From: Alphaproteobacteria bacterium
GTDB lineage: Bacteria > Pseudomonadota > Alphaproteobacteria > Ferrovibrionales > Ferrovibrionaceae
Reading direction: 5' to 3'
DNA length: 53,023 nt
Assembly: GCA_018336035.1 (NCBI GenBank)
Contig: JAGXRD010000015.1
Span: forward strand, 1 to 53,023
Translations under genes and position numbers: made by a program
The notes under the pieces: generated by a model
Database searches by the model: none
Seen by the model: only the letters and a program-made list of their open reading frames with translations
What the model was told of the DNA's origin: nothing
Shown here: positions 19,770-29,409 of the stretch, in pieces
How the letters are laid out: each line of letters opens with the position of its first letter
How positions within the stretch are numbered: the first letter of the stretch is position 1

Positions 19770-20738
19770 CCCTGCAAGCACGAAGCCGAGCAGAATCACC
19801 GTTTCGGCCAGGATCAGCGCCAGCGGTTTCCAGCCCAGCGCGAAGAGTTCGGCAAACGACGTCTTCACGCCGAGCGCGGAAATCGCGATCAGCAGGCACC
19901 AGCGCGAGATATCCGACACACTGCTGACCACCATGGCCGGGAGTTGTATCACGCTGCCGAGCACGACCAGGGCGATGAAGCCGAGCAGGAAATGCGGCAG
20001 CAGTGGCTGACTCTGCGTACCGCCACTTGCAGATCGCGTGCGATAGATCAGGCCGATACCGACCACGACCGGCAGCAGGCAGGCCACACGCACCAGCTTG
20101 ACGAAGGTTGCCACGTCGCCGGCATGCGGCGACACGGTCAGCCCGGCGCCCAGCACCTGCGCCACATCATGGATCGTCGCACCGAACAGCACACCGGCCG
20201 CGGTTTCATCCAGGCCCAGCATTGAGGCCAGCACCGGATAGACGATCATCGCGATGGTGGAAAATGCCGTCACGCCGATCACGGTCAGCAGCGTCAGGCG
20301 CTCGGACTGCGGCGAGCGCGGCAGGGCCGCCGAGATCGCCATGGCAGCGGATGCGCCGCAAATGCCGACCGCGCCGCCCGACAGCAGGCCTTCCTCGCGG
20401 CTGCGCCCGGCCAGCCGCGCCAGCAGCAGGCCGCTGCCGATGGCGACCGTGACGCCGCAGACCGCGAGCAGAATCGGAACCGGGCCGAGTTCGGTGATGC
20501 GATCCACCGTGATGCGGATGCCGAGCAGCGCCACGCCGATACGCAGCACGGTGCGCGCCGACAGGTCGATACCGGGCCGCACGCGCGCATCGGTGCTGAG
20601 GAAATTGAACGCCATGCCGAGCAGCAGCGCGAGCAGGAAGGGCGGGCCGCCGTAATGTTCGGAAATGAAGCCGACAGCCAGTGCCACCGTGGCGGCAACC
20701 GTCAGCCCCGGCAGCAGATTGCGCAGGCGGTCCATCAC
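19752..20738 (-). CDS. YeiH/UPF0324-family membrane protein (putative anion exporter)
   Basis: The 328-residue protein has about ten transmembrane helices and the conserved blocks of this family: ALLLGMAFN, LRIGVALLGIRI, SGGAVGICGASAAMAI and GATIHDVAQVLGAG. The family is named for a putative sulfate or related anion exporter, but direct transport data are scarce. It converges with the HxlR gene, and a small lipoprotein gene lies six bases upstream on the same strand, so the two form a transcription unit. The start is at 20738; the initial Met-Met makes one codon of uncertainty. Confidence 0.85.
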   Translation of the reverse strand: MMDRLRNLLPGLTVAATVALAVGFISEHYGGPPFLLALLLGMAFNFLSTDARVRPGIDLSARTVLRIGVALLGIRITVDRITELGPVPILLAVCGVTVAIGSGLLLARLAGRSREEGLLSGGAVGICGASAAMAISAALPRSPQSERLTLLTVIGVTAFSTIAMIVYPVLASMLGLDETAAGVLFGATIHDVAQVLGAGLTVSPHAGDVATFVKLVRVACLLPVVVGIGLIYRTRSASGGTQSQPLLPHFLLGFIALVVLGSVIQLPAMVVSSVSDISRWCLLIAISALGVKTSFAELFALGWKPLALILAETVILLGFVLAGLFLFF

Positions 20739-20743
20739 GTGTG

Positions 20744-21283
20744 TCAGAAGCCGCGCTGCTGACGGATGCGGTTCAGCTGGTCCTGCGGGATTTCCAGGCC
20801 GACCAGGATTTCATAATCGTAGGTCGGGCGGCCCTGCAGCGGCAGCACCTGCTCGAATTCATCGGCAACGATGATGCGGCGCTGGCCATCCTTGAACGGG
20901 ATGCGCGCGACGAAGCGGCTGCGCGACAGGACATTCTGCTGCTTGTCGACCACGGCGACGAAATACGGCACCTGGGCTTCGGGCTGGCTGGCGGCCGGGC
21001 CACGCGCGGCACCGACCAGCAAGGTGAAGCTGATGATCGCCGTGGAATTCTTGTCTTCGTATTTGCAGCTGCCGTTGAAATCGACCAGTTCGGTCTCGAA
21101 GGTGACGTCGGTCAGGTCGCGGCCCGGACCATCGCGATACTGGGTCGCCTTGCTCGCATCGCCCAGGATGCCGACGCGCGGACAGGGCGGCGAATTGCGG
21201 TTGCTGCCGCAGGCGGACAGGAGGCCGGCCAGAAGAACGGCGGTCAGGGCAATGAGCGGGAAACGGAAGGAATGCAGGGTCAT
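20744..21283 (-). CDS. predicted outer-envelope lipoprotein
   Basis: From the ATG at 21283 the 179-residue protein starts with a basic-hydrophobic signal peptide and a lipobox (LLSACGSN, Cys25). The mature domain contains GILGDASKATQYRDG, a cysteine in FNGSCKYED, and beta-rich text ending LNRIRQQRGF. The frame is open upstream to 21616 but that part has no signal and overlaps the opposite-strand ispH, so it is rejected. I do not recognise a named function. It is co-transcribed with the YeiH-type gene and divergent from ispH. Confidence 0.75.
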   Translation of the reverse strand: MTLHSFRFPLIALTAVLLAGLLSACGSNRNSPPCPRVGILGDASKATQYRDGPGRDLTDVTFETELVDFNGSCKYEDKNSTAIISFTLLVGAARGPAASQPEAQVPYFVAVVDKQQNVLSRSRFVARIPFKDGQRRIIVADEFEQVLPLQGRPTYDYEILVGLEIPQDQLNRIRQQRGF

Positions 21284-21536
21284 GGCGAGACGCTTACCGG
21301 TCCGGCAGGGTGAAGGCGGCGGAGCGAGCGGAACGGCACCGGTGGCCCGGGCAGCCTTTCCTTCGCAAGGCGAGTGTATTAGCTTGCCCGGCACAGTTTC
21401 CCGAGCCCGTCCTGTATAGAAGAGGGGCTGGCCCGAGACAAGCGACAGGTCTGCAAGCCGTTGAAATGAAATGGCTGATGCCAGGCCTGGACCTTTGCCG
21501 GACCAGAGTGACGCCCCTGGAGCGATGTACCGCCCG

Positions 21537-22499
21537 ATGACCTCCGCCGACCGCCCTTCGATCTCCCTGGTGCTGGCCGCGCCGCGCGGCTTCTGCGCCG
21601 GCGTCGACCGTGCCATCCAGATCGTTGAACGCGCCCTGGAGCGCTTCGGCGCGCCGGTCTATGTGCGGCATGAGATCGTGCATAACCGTTTCGTGGTCGA
21701 CAGCCTAGCCGCCAAGGGCGCCGTCTTCGTCGACGAACTGGATGAAGTGCCGGCCGGCGCCCATGTCGTCTTCTCGGCGCATGGCGTGCCCAAATCCGTG
21801 CCGACCGATGCCGAGGCCCGCAAGCTCTCCTATCTCGACGCCACCTGTCCGCTGGTCAGCAAGGTGCATCGCGAGGCCGAACGGCATCATCGCGAAGGCC
21901 GCCTGATCGTGCTGATCGGCCATGCCGGCCATCCGGAAGTGATCGGCACAATGGGCCAACTGCCGCCCGGCGCCGTGCTGCTGATCGAAACCGTGGCCGA
22001 TGTCGCCACGCTGGACGTTCCGACCGGCGAACCGCTCGCCTATATCACGCAGACCACGCTGTCGGTCGACGATACGGCCCATATCATTGCGGCGCTGAAG
22101 CAGCGCTTCCCGCAGATCGAGGGTCCGAAGAAGGAAGACATCTGCTACGCCACCACCAATCGCCAGGTGGCGGTGAAAGCGATTGCCGCGCATAGCGAGG
22201 CCGTGCTGGTGATCGGCGCGCCGAATTCCTCCAACTCGCTGCGCCTGGTGGAAGTGGCCAAGCGCGAGGGCTGCCGCGTTGCCCTGCTGGTGCAGCGCGC
22301 GGCCGAGATCGACTGGGCGGCGCTGGATGGCATCAAGTCGGTGGGCATCACTGCCGGCGCCAGCGCCCCGGAAGTGCTGGTCGAGGAAGTGATCGCCGCC
22401 TTCCGCGAGCGCTATGACGTCAGCGTGCGCGAAATCCACACCGCCACCGAATCCGTGCAGTTCAAGCTGCCGGTTGCCCTCGACGCTTCCGCCGCCTGA
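21537..22499 (+). CDS. ispH: 4-hydroxy-3-methylbut-2-enyl diphosphate reductase
   Basis: IspH catalyses the last step of the MEP isoprenoid pathway, giving IPP and DMAPP, with a [4Fe-4S] cluster held by three cysteines; all three are visible ([26 protein letters not shown]). The substrate-binding SAHGVPKS and HRE.ERHHREG text is also present. Possible starts are ATGs at 21471, 21525 and 21537; the last gives [19 protein letters not shown], closest to family N-termini, but no strong ribosome site decides. It is followed 15 bp later by thrB. Confidence 0.96.
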   Translation: MTSADRPSISLVLAAPRGFCAGVDRAIQIVERALERFGAPVYVRHEIVHNRFVVDSLAAKGAVFVDELDEVPAGAHVVFSAHGVPKSVPTDAEARKLSYLDATCPLVSKVHREAERHHREGRLIVLIGHAGHPEVIGTMGQLPPGAVLLIETVADVATLDVPTGEPLAYITQTTLSVDDTAHIIAALKQRFPQIEGPKKEDICYATTNRQVAVKAIAAHSEAVLVIGAPNSSNSLRLVEVAKREGCRVALLVQRAAEIDWAALDGIKSVGITAGASAPEVLVEEVIAAFRERYDVSVREIHTATESVQFKLPVALDASAA

Positions 22500-22514
22500 C
22501 CGAACCGCACATCC

Positions 22515-23504
22515 ATGGCTGTCTATACCGAAATCGATGACGCGCAACTGGGCGCCCTGCTGCAGCGCTACAAACTGGGCTGCGCGCTGTCGGTGAAGGG
22601 CATCGCCGAAGGCGTGGAGAATTCCAACTACCTGCTCGGCACCGAGACCGGCCAGTACATCCTTACGCTCTACGAGCGTCGGGTGAAACGCGACGACCTG
22701 CCCTATTTCCTCGGCCTGATGGATCATCTGGCTGCCAAGGGCCTCGCCTGCCCGACCCCGATCCATGATCGCGACGGCAACCTGCTCAACGAAGTGGCCG
22801 GACGCCCCTGTGCCATCATCAGCTTCCTGAACGGCGTCTGGCCGAAGAAGCCGACGGCCAAACAATGCCAGGAACTCGGCGCCGCCACGGCGCGGCTGCA
22901 TCTGGCCGGCAAGGACTTTCCGTTGCACCGGCCGAATGCATTGAGCGTGGAGGGCTGGGCCAAGCTGGTCGCCGATTGCCAGGACAAGGCCGACAGTGTG
23001 TTGCCCGGCCTCGCGCATGACATCGCACGCGAATACGATGCACTGAAAGCTGCCTGGCCGGAAACGCCGGGCCGCGCCGGCGACCGGCCGCTGCCGCATG
23101 GCGTGATCCATGCTGACCTGTTCCCCGACAATGTCTTTTTCCTCGGCGAGACCTTCAGCGGGCTGATCGATTTCTATTTCGCCTGTAACGACTATTTCGC
23201 CTATGAACTGGCGATCAACCTGAATGCCTGGTGTTTCGAAGCCGATGGCGCCTTCAATGTCACCAAGGCCAGGGCCTTGATCAGCGGCTATGAAAGCGTG
23301 CGCCCGCTGACTGATGGCGAAGTGCATACCCTGCCGCTTTTCGCGCGCGGCTCGGCTTTGCGTTTCCTGCTGACCCGGCTGTATGACTGGCTCAACCAGG
23401 TGCCCGGTGCGCTGGTGAAGCCGAAGGATCCGCTGGAATACTGGAAGAAACTGAAATTCCACCGTCAGGTATTGGGCGCATCGGCTTATGGCATCGAGCG
23501 CTGA
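22515..23504 (+). CDS. thrB: homoserine kinase, choline-kinase-like type
   Basis: This 329-residue enzyme phosphorylates homoserine in threonine synthesis. It is the alphaproteobacterial/pseudomonad ThrB of the aminoglycoside phosphotransferase fold, not the GHMP type: it has [10 protein letters not shown] near the start, the catalytic loop [13 protein letters not shown] and the metal-binding [10 protein letters not shown]. The end has [19 protein letters not shown], typical for this group. It lies between ispH and rnhA in one unit; threonine synthase, the next enzyme, is encoded about 5 kb away on the other strand. Confidence 0.95.
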   Translation: MAVYTEIDDAQLGALLQRYKLGCALSVKGIAEGVENSNYLLGTETGQYILTLYERRVKRDDLPYFLGLMDHLAAKGLACPTPIHDRDGNLLNEVAGRPCAIISFLNGVWPKKPTAKQCQELGAATARLHLAGKDFPLHRPNALSVEGWAKLVADCQDKADSVLPGLAHDIAREYDALKAAWPETPGRAGDRPLPHGVIHADLFPDNVFFLGETFSGLIDFYFACNDYFAYELAINLNAWCFEADGAFNVTKARALISGYESVRPLTDGEVHTLPLFARGSALRFLLTRLYDWLNQVPGALVKPKDPLEYWKKLKFHRQVLGASAYGIER

Positions 23505-23985
23505 TCCTTCGATGCTGAGCGTTGAGGTCTTTACCGATGGTGCCTGCCTCGGCAATCCGGGTCCTGGTGGCTGGGCCGCACTGCTGCGCTACGGCGAGAC
23601 CGAGAAAGAGCTGAGCGGCGGCGAGCCGGACACCACCAACAACCGCATGGAGCTGACAGCGGCCATCATGGCGCTCGAAGCCCTGAAGAAACCCTGCGCC
23701 GTCGCGCTCTATTCCGACAGCCGCTATGTGATCGACGGCGCCACCGGCTGGCTGCGGTCGTGGAAGGCGCGCGGCTGGAAAACCGCCGACCGCAAGCCGG
23801 TGAAGAATGTCGATCTGTGGCAGCGCTTCGAGGAAGCCGTCGCGCCGCATCAGGTGAGCTGGCACTGGGTGCGCGGCCATGACGGCCATGTCGAGAATGA
23901 GCGCGTCGATGTGCTGGCGCGCAATGCCGCCACCGAAATCGCCGGTGACTCCATCAAGCCGAAAAAGAAAAAGCCGGCCCGATAG
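23488..23985 (+). CDS. rnhA: ribonuclease HI
   Basis: RNase HI removes RNA from RNA-DNA hybrids. The four catalytic acids are visible: Asp in [15 protein letters not shown], Glu in [10 protein letters not shown], Asp in [11 protein letters not shown], and Asp in NERVDVLA. The product is 165 residues from the ATG at 23488, overlapping thrB by 17 bp; an ATG at 23512 would give the shorter, E. coli-like N-terminus. The tail (KPKKKKPAR) is Lys-rich, and its codons also supply the T-run of the terminator used by the opposite-strand peroxiredoxin gene. Confidence 0.95.
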   Translation: MASSADPSMLSVEVFTDGACLGNPGPGGWAALLRYGETEKELSGGEPDTTNNRMELTAAIMALEALKKPCAVALYSDSRYVIDGATGWLRSWKARGWKTADRKPVKNVDLWQRFEEAVAPHQVSWHWVRGHDGHVENERVDVLARNAATEIAGDSIKPKKKKPAR

Positions 23986-24000
23986 GATCGGACCGGCTTT
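23962..24000 (-). terminator. terminator of the peroxiredoxin gene, inside the 3' end of rnhA
   Basis: AAAGCCGG-c-CCGAT pairs with ATCGG-a-CCGGCTTT around AGG, with one internal mismatch. On the minus strand the hairpin is followed by TTTTTCTTTTT, a good termination tract, so it ends transcription of the peroxiredoxin gene. On the plus strand only three Ts follow, so it may work weakly for rnhA as well. The structure spans the rnhA stop codon. Confidence 0.8.
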
Positions 24001-24030
24001 GCATTGCGGTAGATCTTTTAGATCTGTCAG

Positions 24031-24513
24031 TTAGATCTGCCCGAGCAGCGTATTGGCGTCCGACACCTCGAAGGCGCCCGGCTTTTCCAGGTTCAGCTGC
24101 TTCACCACGCCGTCATCGACCAGCATCGAATAGCGCTGCGAGCGCACACCCATGCCGCGGGCGGTGAGATCGAATTCCATGCCGATCGCCTTGGTCAGTT
24201 CACCCGAACCATCGGCCAGCATCACCACCTTCTCGCCGACATTCTGGGCCTTGCCCCAGTTGCCCATCACGAAGGCGTCATTGACCGAGAGGCAGGCGAT
24301 GGTTTCCACGCCCTTCTTCTTCAGGTCGTCATACTTCTCGATGAAGCCCGGCAGATGCTTGGCCGAGCAGGTCGGCGTGAAAGCGCCCGGCAGCGCGAAC
24401 AGCGCAACCTTCTTGCCCTTAAAGAAGTCTGCAGCCTTCACGGCCTGCGGGCCCTGTTCGGACATCACATACAGCGTGGCATCGGGGATACGGTCGCCAA
24501 CCTTGATGGTCAT
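24031..24513 (-). CDS. peroxiredoxin, Prx5-type
   Basis: The 160-residue enzyme reduces hydrogen and organic peroxides. The catalytic site PGAFTPTCSAKHLPG contains the peroxidatic Cys49, in the arrangement of the Prx5 subfamily, with IACLSVNDAFVM and RSQRYSMLVDDG as further family text. There is no signal peptide, so it is cytoplasmic; the reductant is probably glutathione or glutaredoxin. GAGGAAACC before the ATG at 24513 fixes the start, although the frame is open to 24582. A terminator lies just past its stop, within rnhA. Confidence 0.94.
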   Translation of the reverse strand: MTIKVGDRIPDATLYVMSEQGPQAVKAADFFKGKKVALFALPGAFTPTCSAKHLPGFIEKYDDLKKKGVETIACLSVNDAFVMGNWGKAQNVGEKVVMLADGSGELTKAIGMEFDLTARGMGVRSQRYSMLVDDGVVKQLNLEKPGAFEVSDANTLLGQI

Positions 24514-24601
24514 GGTTTCCTCGTTATTGGTTTGGGTCGGATATGGCGCGGGTAAAATGATCCGCTCCGCGCGGCGAAACAAGTGTTACGGCAGGACGGG
24601 G

Positions 24602-25405
24602 TCAGGGCGGCAGCACCAGTTCGGCCTGCAGGCTGCGGTCGACCAGCGTCAACCGCAGGGGCTGGTTCGCCTTGTCGGGCGGATAGCCCGCCGGCAGGTC
24701 GAAACGCACCTCCTGGCCGTTCGCGCCCAGATGGACCGCCGGCCGGCCGAACCAGCTGTCAGGCGTGCCTTCCACAAACAGCTCTGGCTGCTGCAGGGGT
24801 ATCTGGCTTTGCAGTGTCACGATCAGGCGATCGGGCTTGAGTTTGTGCGACACCAGCTGCAGCCCTGCCTGCGCCGCCGGCTGCGGCACGCGGGCGCGCC
24901 ATTTCGCCACCAGCAGCTGGCTCTCCGTCGACGCGCTGTCCTGACTGCGCAGCAGCAGGCGGTCATGGCGCAGGATGCAGATATCCTTGCACACGCCGTA
25001 ATCCAGCATGAGGTCCAGACCATAGGCCGCACCGGCATCCTGCCGTTCGACCCGCAGCGGCAGCACCAGTTCGCCGCCATAGCCATAGATTTCCGTCTTA
25101 CCGATCAGGATGCGCTTTGGCGCCGGCCAGGCCACATCGACCCGTGTCACATTGCGCGAGGCCGTCCAGTCGAACTGCGCCGGCACACCGCCTTCGCCGG
25201 GCGTGCGCCAGTAAAATTTCCAGCCCGGTGAAAGCTGGATATGCAGGCCGGCTTCATCGCCGCTGCCCTGAATCAGGGCAATCCGGACCGGGGTATTCTG
25301 TAGCTGCGGATGCTGCGCCTGCGCATCCATGCCGGAGCAAACCGACAGAAATGCGGCCAGAAATATCCCGGCAAGCGAGGCCGGGCGGCGGAGGGCGTTG
25401 ATCAT
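24602..25405 (-). CDS. exported protein with DsbD N-terminal-like (thiol-disulfide) domain
   Basis: The 267-residue product has a signal peptide (MINALRRPASLAGIFLAAFL, cleavage after about AQA at residue 30) and a beta-rich domain resembling the periplasmic N-terminal domain of DsbD: WKFYWRTPGEGGVPAQFDW, a YGYGGELVLPL strand and the cysteine pair YGVCKDICI. In DsbD this pair receives electrons for periplasmic thiol transfer. No membrane or thioredoxin part follows, so it is a stand-alone domain protein whose electron donor is not visible here. The frame extends to 26092 but the ATG at 25405 begins the signal peptide. Confidence 0.85.
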   Translation of the reverse strand: MINALRRPASLAGIFLAAFLSVCSGMDAQAQHPQLQNTPVRIALIQGSGDEAGLHIQLSPGWKFYWRTPGEGGVPAQFDWTASRNVTRVDVAWPAPKRILIGKTEIYGYGGELVLPLRVERQDAGAAYGLDLMLDYGVCKDICILRHDRLLLRSQDSASTESQLLVAKWRARVPQPAAQAGLQLVSHKLKPDRLIVTLQSQIPLQQPELFVEGTPDSWFGRPAVHLGANGQEVRFDLPAGYPPDKANQPLRLTLVDRSLQAELVLPP

Positions 25406-25513
25406 GGGCCTGAGTCTGTCTGCTGGCCCGCCAATTGCAAGAGCTGTTCGGGGCCGGCAATGTAGACAAGCCGACCGGGTAGGGTAACATTCGGGTGAAA
25501 CCGGAGTGTGATC

Positions 25514-26098
25514 ATGACCAGCACGACCGAGAAAGCGATATCCGGCTATCTTGAGCGACAGCTGCTGATTGCCATGCCCAGCATGGCGGATCCGCGTTTT
25601 GCGCGCACCGTGATCTACATGTGCTCGCACAATGCCGAGGGCGCCATGGGGCTGGTGATCAACAAGCCCTATCCCGGCCTCACTTTTCCCAATCTGCTGA
25701 CACAGCTGGGCATCGAATCCACCGCAGAGAATGACATCATCGTGCGGCTGGGCGGACCGGTCGAAACCGGTCGCGGTTTCGTGCTGCATTCCACCGACTA
25801 CATGCGCCAGGGCAGCGTGAAGATCGACGAGACCATCGGCATCGGCCTGACCGCCACTCTCGATGTGCTGCGTGCGATCGCCACCGGCACGGGTCCGCAG
25901 CACAGCCTGTTTGCGCTGGGTTATGCCGGCTGGGGCGCGGGCCAGCTCGATTCTGAAATTCAGGAGAATGCCTGGCTGGCCGTGCCCGCGGATTTCGAGC
26001 TGCTGTTCGATTCCGAGCTGGATGGCCTGTGGGATCGCGCCGTGCGCAAGATCGGCATCGATGTTGCCAAACTGTCGAGCATGGCGGGCCACGCCTGA
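25514..26098 (+). CDS. YqgE/AlgH family protein
   Basis: The 194-residue protein shows the YqgE signature: GQLLIAMPSM-like text, FARTVIYMCSHNAEGAMGLVINKP, GGPVETGRGFVLHS and ALGYAGWGAGQLDSEIQENAWL. The family is widespread, folds as a small alpha/beta protein and has no agreed biochemical role; one member was linked to alginate regulation in Pseudomonas. GGAG lies eight bases before the ATG at 25514; a GTG at 25508 is too close to that site. It is divergent from the DsbD-like gene and its stop abuts the convergent acetyltransferase gene. Confidence 0.92.
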   Translation: MTSTTEKAISGYLERQLLIAMPSMADPRFARTVIYMCSHNAEGAMGLVINKPYPGLTFPNLLTQLGIESTAENDIIVRLGGPVETGRGFVLHSTDYMRQGSVKIDETIGIGLTATLDVLRAIATGTGPQHSLFALGYAGWGAGQLDSEIQENAWLAVPADFELLFDSELDGLWDRAVRKIGIDVAKLSSMAGHA

Positions 26099-26704
26099 TC
26101 AGGCCTGGCTCTGGGTCGAGCCCTCGGGCAGGGGGTCGCTGGCCAGCCGCGCATACAGCTGGTGATCGCGCCAGACGCCGTTGATCTTCAGATATTCACG
26201 CAGCAGGCCTTCGCTGCGAAAGCCGGCATGATCCAGCAGGCGGCGGCTCGGCAGGTTCTCCGGCAGGCAGGCCGCCTCGATCCGGTGCAGTTTGAGCATC
26301 TCGAAGCAATGCCGCAGCATGACGCCCAGCGCCTCACCCATATGGCCCTGGCCGGCAAAGGGTTTGCCGATCCAGTAGCCCAACTCGCCGCATTGCGACG
26401 CGCCGCGGCGGATATTCGACAGCGTGATGCCGCCGACCAGTCCGTCATTGCGACGCAGATAGATGAAATAGGCTTCGCCATGTTCCTGGCGGCGCAGCCG
26501 TTCGAACCAGGCCAGCCGGCGGCGATAGCCTTCGCGGCTCAGTGAATCTTCCGCCCAGGTCGGCTCCCAGGGCTGCAGATGATCGCGACTGACCGCACGC
26601 AATGTCGCCCAGGTGTCGTAGTCGCTGATATCAGGGGCGCGAAGATAAAGTTTCTCGCCATGCAGGATGGGCACGAGCGGAGGAAGGAAGCGGCCGAACA
26701 GCAT
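26099..26704 (-). CDS. RimJ/RimL-like GNAT N-acetyltransferase
   Basis: The 201-residue enzyme has the GNAT fold: LYLRAPDISDYDTWATLR at the start, GGITLSNIRRGASQCGELGYWIGKPFAGQGHMGEAL with the acetyl-CoA-binding loop (GKPFAGQG), and PENLPSRRLLDHAGFRSEGLLREYLKI near the end. RimJ-type members acetylate N-terminal alanines of ribosomal proteins; the actual target here is unknown. It is the last gene of the long minus-strand run behind thrC and the M16 peptidase, an arrangement often conserved in alphaproteobacteria. Confidence 0.9.
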   Translation of the reverse strand: MLFGRFLPPLVPILHGEKLYLRAPDISDYDTWATLRAVSRDHLQPWEPTWAEDSLSREGYRRRLAWFERLRRQEHGEAYFIYLRRNDGLVGGITLSNIRRGASQCGELGYWIGKPFAGQGHMGEALGVMLRHCFEMLKLHRIEAACLPENLPSRRLLDHAGFRSEGLLREYLKINGVWRDHQLYARLASDPLPEGSTQSQA

Positions 26705-26731
26705 GTTCCCCCTCCCCGCCCGTTCTCTGCC

Positions 26732-27991
26732 TCAGCCGAACCGTGCAGCGAAGCGGTCGTAACTTTCCAGCTGCTTGACCGGGCCTAAAGCTGCGACGGC
26801 GGGCGGCGCCTCGCGCATCACACGCTCTGCCACCTTGCGCACTGCTGCGGCATCGACGCGGTCGACCGAAGCCAGCACGTCATCGATATTGAGCGGACGG
26901 CCGAACAACAGCATCTGGCTGCCGAGCTGCTCGATGCGCGCGCCGGAGCTTTCCAGCGACATGACCAGGCCGACCTTGAGCTGGGCGCGGGCGCGCTGCA
27001 GCTCGTCGTCATCGACATGACCGCACAGCTTGCCGAGTTCGTCGGCGAGTACCGGCATCAGTTCCGGCAGCTTCTCGCCGCCGGTGCCGGCATAGATCGT
27101 CATCAGGCCGCCATCGCGATAGGAGGCCGGATAGGCATAGACCGAATAGGCCAGGCCGCGTTTTTCGCGCACTTCCTGGAACAGGCGCGAGGACATGCCG
27201 CCACCCAGTACGGTGGCATACACCTTCATCGCGTAATAATCCGGATCGTCGAAGGCGATCCCGGGCAGCGCAATGGCGACATGGGCCTGTTCAAGATCGC
27301 GCACTTCCCGCTTCTCGCCACCGCTGTAGCGCGCGGTCTGGTGCGCCGGGCGCGGCTGACGTGCAAACCCGCCGAACAGGCGCTCGGCCTCGGCCATCAG
27401 TCGGTCGTGATCGACGGCGCCGGCGGCGACCAGCACCAGGCTCGGGCCATGGTAAAACCGGTCGAGGAAGCCCTGCAAATCCTTGCGCTGCATCCCGGAC
27501 ACACGCTCGACCGTGCCGAGGATCGAACGCCCCAGCGACGATGACGGGAACGCGGTTTCCTGCAGATGATCGAAAATGATGTCGTCAGGCGTATCTTCCG
27601 ACTGGCCGATTTCCTGGATGATCACGCCACGCTCGCGCTCCATCTCTTCGGCATCGAAGACGGAATGCAGCAGGATGTCGGACAGGATATCGAGCGCGAG
27701 GCCGGTATCCTCGGCCATCACGCGGGCGTAATAGGCGGTCTGCTCGCGCGAGGTGAAGGCATTCAGATGACCGCCGACCGCTTCGATCTCCTCGGCAATG
27801 GCGCGGGCCGAGCGGCGCTCGGTACCCTTGAAGGCCATATGCTCCAGCATATGCGCCACGCCGTTGATCTCGGGGGTCTCGTCGCGCGCACCGGCATCGA
27901 CCCAGACGCCGACCGAAACGGTCTTCACCAGCGGCATGGTCTCGGAGACCACCCGCAGGCCATTGGAAAGTGTACCGATCCTGACTGTCAT
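26732..27991 (-). CDS. M16 family zinc metallopeptidase (processing peptidase-like)
   Basis: This 419-residue protein has the inverted zinc motif HMLEH (His47, Glu50, His51) and the downstream acidic ligand region ERERGVIIQEI, which together define an active M16B peptidase related to mitochondrial processing peptidase beta. The glycine-rich loop GLAYSVYAYPASYRDGG is also typical. It would be cytoplasmic or periplasmically exposed; no signal peptide is seen. Its ATG overlaps the thrC stop in an ATGA, so it is translationally coupled to threonine synthase. Confidence 0.95.
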   Translation of the reverse strand: MTVRIGTLSNGLRVVSETMPLVKTVSVGVWVDAGARDETPEINGVAHMLEHMAFKGTERRSARAIAEEIEAVGGHLNAFTSREQTAYYARVMAEDTGLALDILSDILLHSVFDAEEMERERGVIIQEIGQSEDTPDDIIFDHLQETAFPSSSLGRSILGTVERVSGMQRKDLQGFLDRFYHGPSLVLVAAGAVDHDRLMAEAERLFGGFARQPRPAHQTARYSGGEKREVRDLEQAHVAIALPGIAFDDPDYYAMKVYATVLGGGMSSRLFQEVREKRGLAYSVYAYPASYRDGGLMTIYAGTGGEKLPELMPVLADELGKLCGHVDDDELQRARAQLKVGLVMSLESSGARIEQLGSQMLLFGRPLNIDDVLASVDRVDAAAVRKVAERVMREAPPAVAALGPVKQLESYDRFAARFG

Positions 27992-29400
27992 GCTTTTACT
28001 CTACGCGTTTCGATGAAATTACGCACGGTGGCGTAATCGTTTTTCAGCGGGGTCTGGCGCTCTTCGCGCTTGAACAGATCGGCCATGCGCGGCGGCAGGG
28101 CCGGATGGCGGCCGGTCGCGGCTTTCACCGCATCCGGGAACTTGGCCGCATCGGCGGTCGCCAGCGTCACCAGCGGGGTTTCGACCGGCAAGGCGCCGGC
28201 TTTGCGCTGTGCGGCAGCCACCACCAGGCCCACCGCCGTATGCGGATCGACCAGCAGGCCATTGCTGGCCTCAAAGGCGGTCTTCAGCATCGCCTTGGTC
28301 GCGGCCTCGTCGGCCTTGCCGGCGGCGAAGAGCTGCTGGGTTTCCGCCAGCGCATTCGGCGAAACGGAGAAACCGCCATTCTGATCCAGTTCGCTCATCA
28401 GCTTGCGGATCTGCGTGCCGTCGCGGCCATGCATGTCGAACAGCAAGCGTTCGAAATTGCTCGCCACCTGAATGTCCATGCTCGGGCTGATGGTCGGCTC
28501 GACGCCGTTCTTGCGATAGTCGCCTGTGGCGAAGAAGCGCGCCAGGATGTCGTTGCGGTTGGTGGCGACGATCAACTTGGCAACAGGGAGCCCCATTTTG
28601 GCGGCGCAGTAGCCGGCGAAGATATCGCCGAAATTGCCGCTCGGCACGCAAAACGCTGGCGCACGATCCGGACCGCCGAGGCTGAGCGCCGCCGTTACGT
28701 AATATACGATCTGCGCCATCACGCGGGCCCAGTTGATCGAATTCACCGCGGTCAGGCCGACGCTGTCCCGGAAGGGCGCATCGGCGAACAACGCCTTCAC
28801 CATCGACTGCGCATCGTCAAACGTGCCTTCCAGCGCGATGGCATGCACGTTGCTGTCGGCGACCGTGGTCATCTGCCGGCGCTGCACATCCGAGACGCGG
28901 CCCTGCGGGAACATGATGAAGATGTCGAGATTGGCGCGACCGCGGCAGCCTTCGATGGCGGCAGACCCGGTATCGCCCGAGGTGGCGCCGACGATGGTCG
29001 CGCGCTTGCCCGACCGCGCCAGCGCCCAGTCGAACAGCCGGCCGAGCAGTTGCAGCGCCACATCCTTGAAGGCCAGCGTGGGGCCGTGGAACAGCTCCAG
29101 CACCCAGTCATTGTCGCCGCTCTGGCGCAGCGGCACGACGGCCTTGTGGCCGAACGTGCCGTAGGCCTCCGCAATCATACGCTTCAGATCGGCATCGGGA
29201 ATGCAGCCGCCGACGAAGGGCTTGATCACCCGGAAGGCGATCTCGGCGTAAGAGAGCCCGCGCATCGCGCGCCAGTCGGCAGCGCTGAATTGCGGCCAGC
29301 TTTCCGGCACATAAAGCCCGCCATCGGTGGCGAGGCCGGCCAGCAGCACGCCTTCAAAATCGAGCGCGGGAGCCTGGCCACGGGTGGAGACGTATCGCAT
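27988..29400 (-). CDS. thrC: threonine synthase
   Basis: ThrC converts O-phosphohomoserine to threonine with PLP. The 470-residue protein has the PLP lysine in TLAFKDVALQ (Lys112), the phosphate-binding VGATSGDTGSAAIEG, and VPSGNFGDIFAGY. The N-terminal MRYVSTRG and the length match the proteobacterial ThrC type. It lies between the M32 carboxypeptidase (nine-base gap) and the M16 peptidase (ATGA overlap); its pathway partner thrB is at 22515 on the other strand. Confidence 0.97.
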   Translation of the reverse strand: MRYVSTRGQAPALDFEGVLLAGLATDGGLYVPESWPQFSAADWRAMRGLSYAEIAFRVIKPFVGGCIPDADLKRMIAEAYGTFGHKAVVPLRQSGDNDWVLELFHGPTLAFKDVALQLLGRLFDWALARSGKRATIVGATSGDTGSAAIEGCRGRANLDIFIMFPQGRVSDVQRRQMTTVADSNVHAIALEGTFDDAQSMVKALFADAPFRDSVGLTAVNSINWARVMAQIVYYVTAALSLGGPDRAPAFCVPSGNFGDIFAGYCAAKMGLPVAKLIVATNRNDILARFFATGDYRKNGVEPTISPSMDIQVASNFERLLFDMHGRDGTQIRKLMSELDQNGGFSVSPNALAETQQLFAAGKADEAATKAMLKTAFEASNGLLVDPHTAVGLVVAAAQRKAGALPVETPLVTLATADAAKFPDAVKAATGRHPALPPRMADLFKREERQTPLKNDYATVRNFIETRRVKA

Positions 29401-29409
29401 GGCGTGATC

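Noticed and set aside
24004-24033. AGATCT repeated three times within about 30 bp after the peroxiredoxin stop
   Set aside because: A short local repeat with one small hairpin; no functional reading beyond the stronger terminator next to it.
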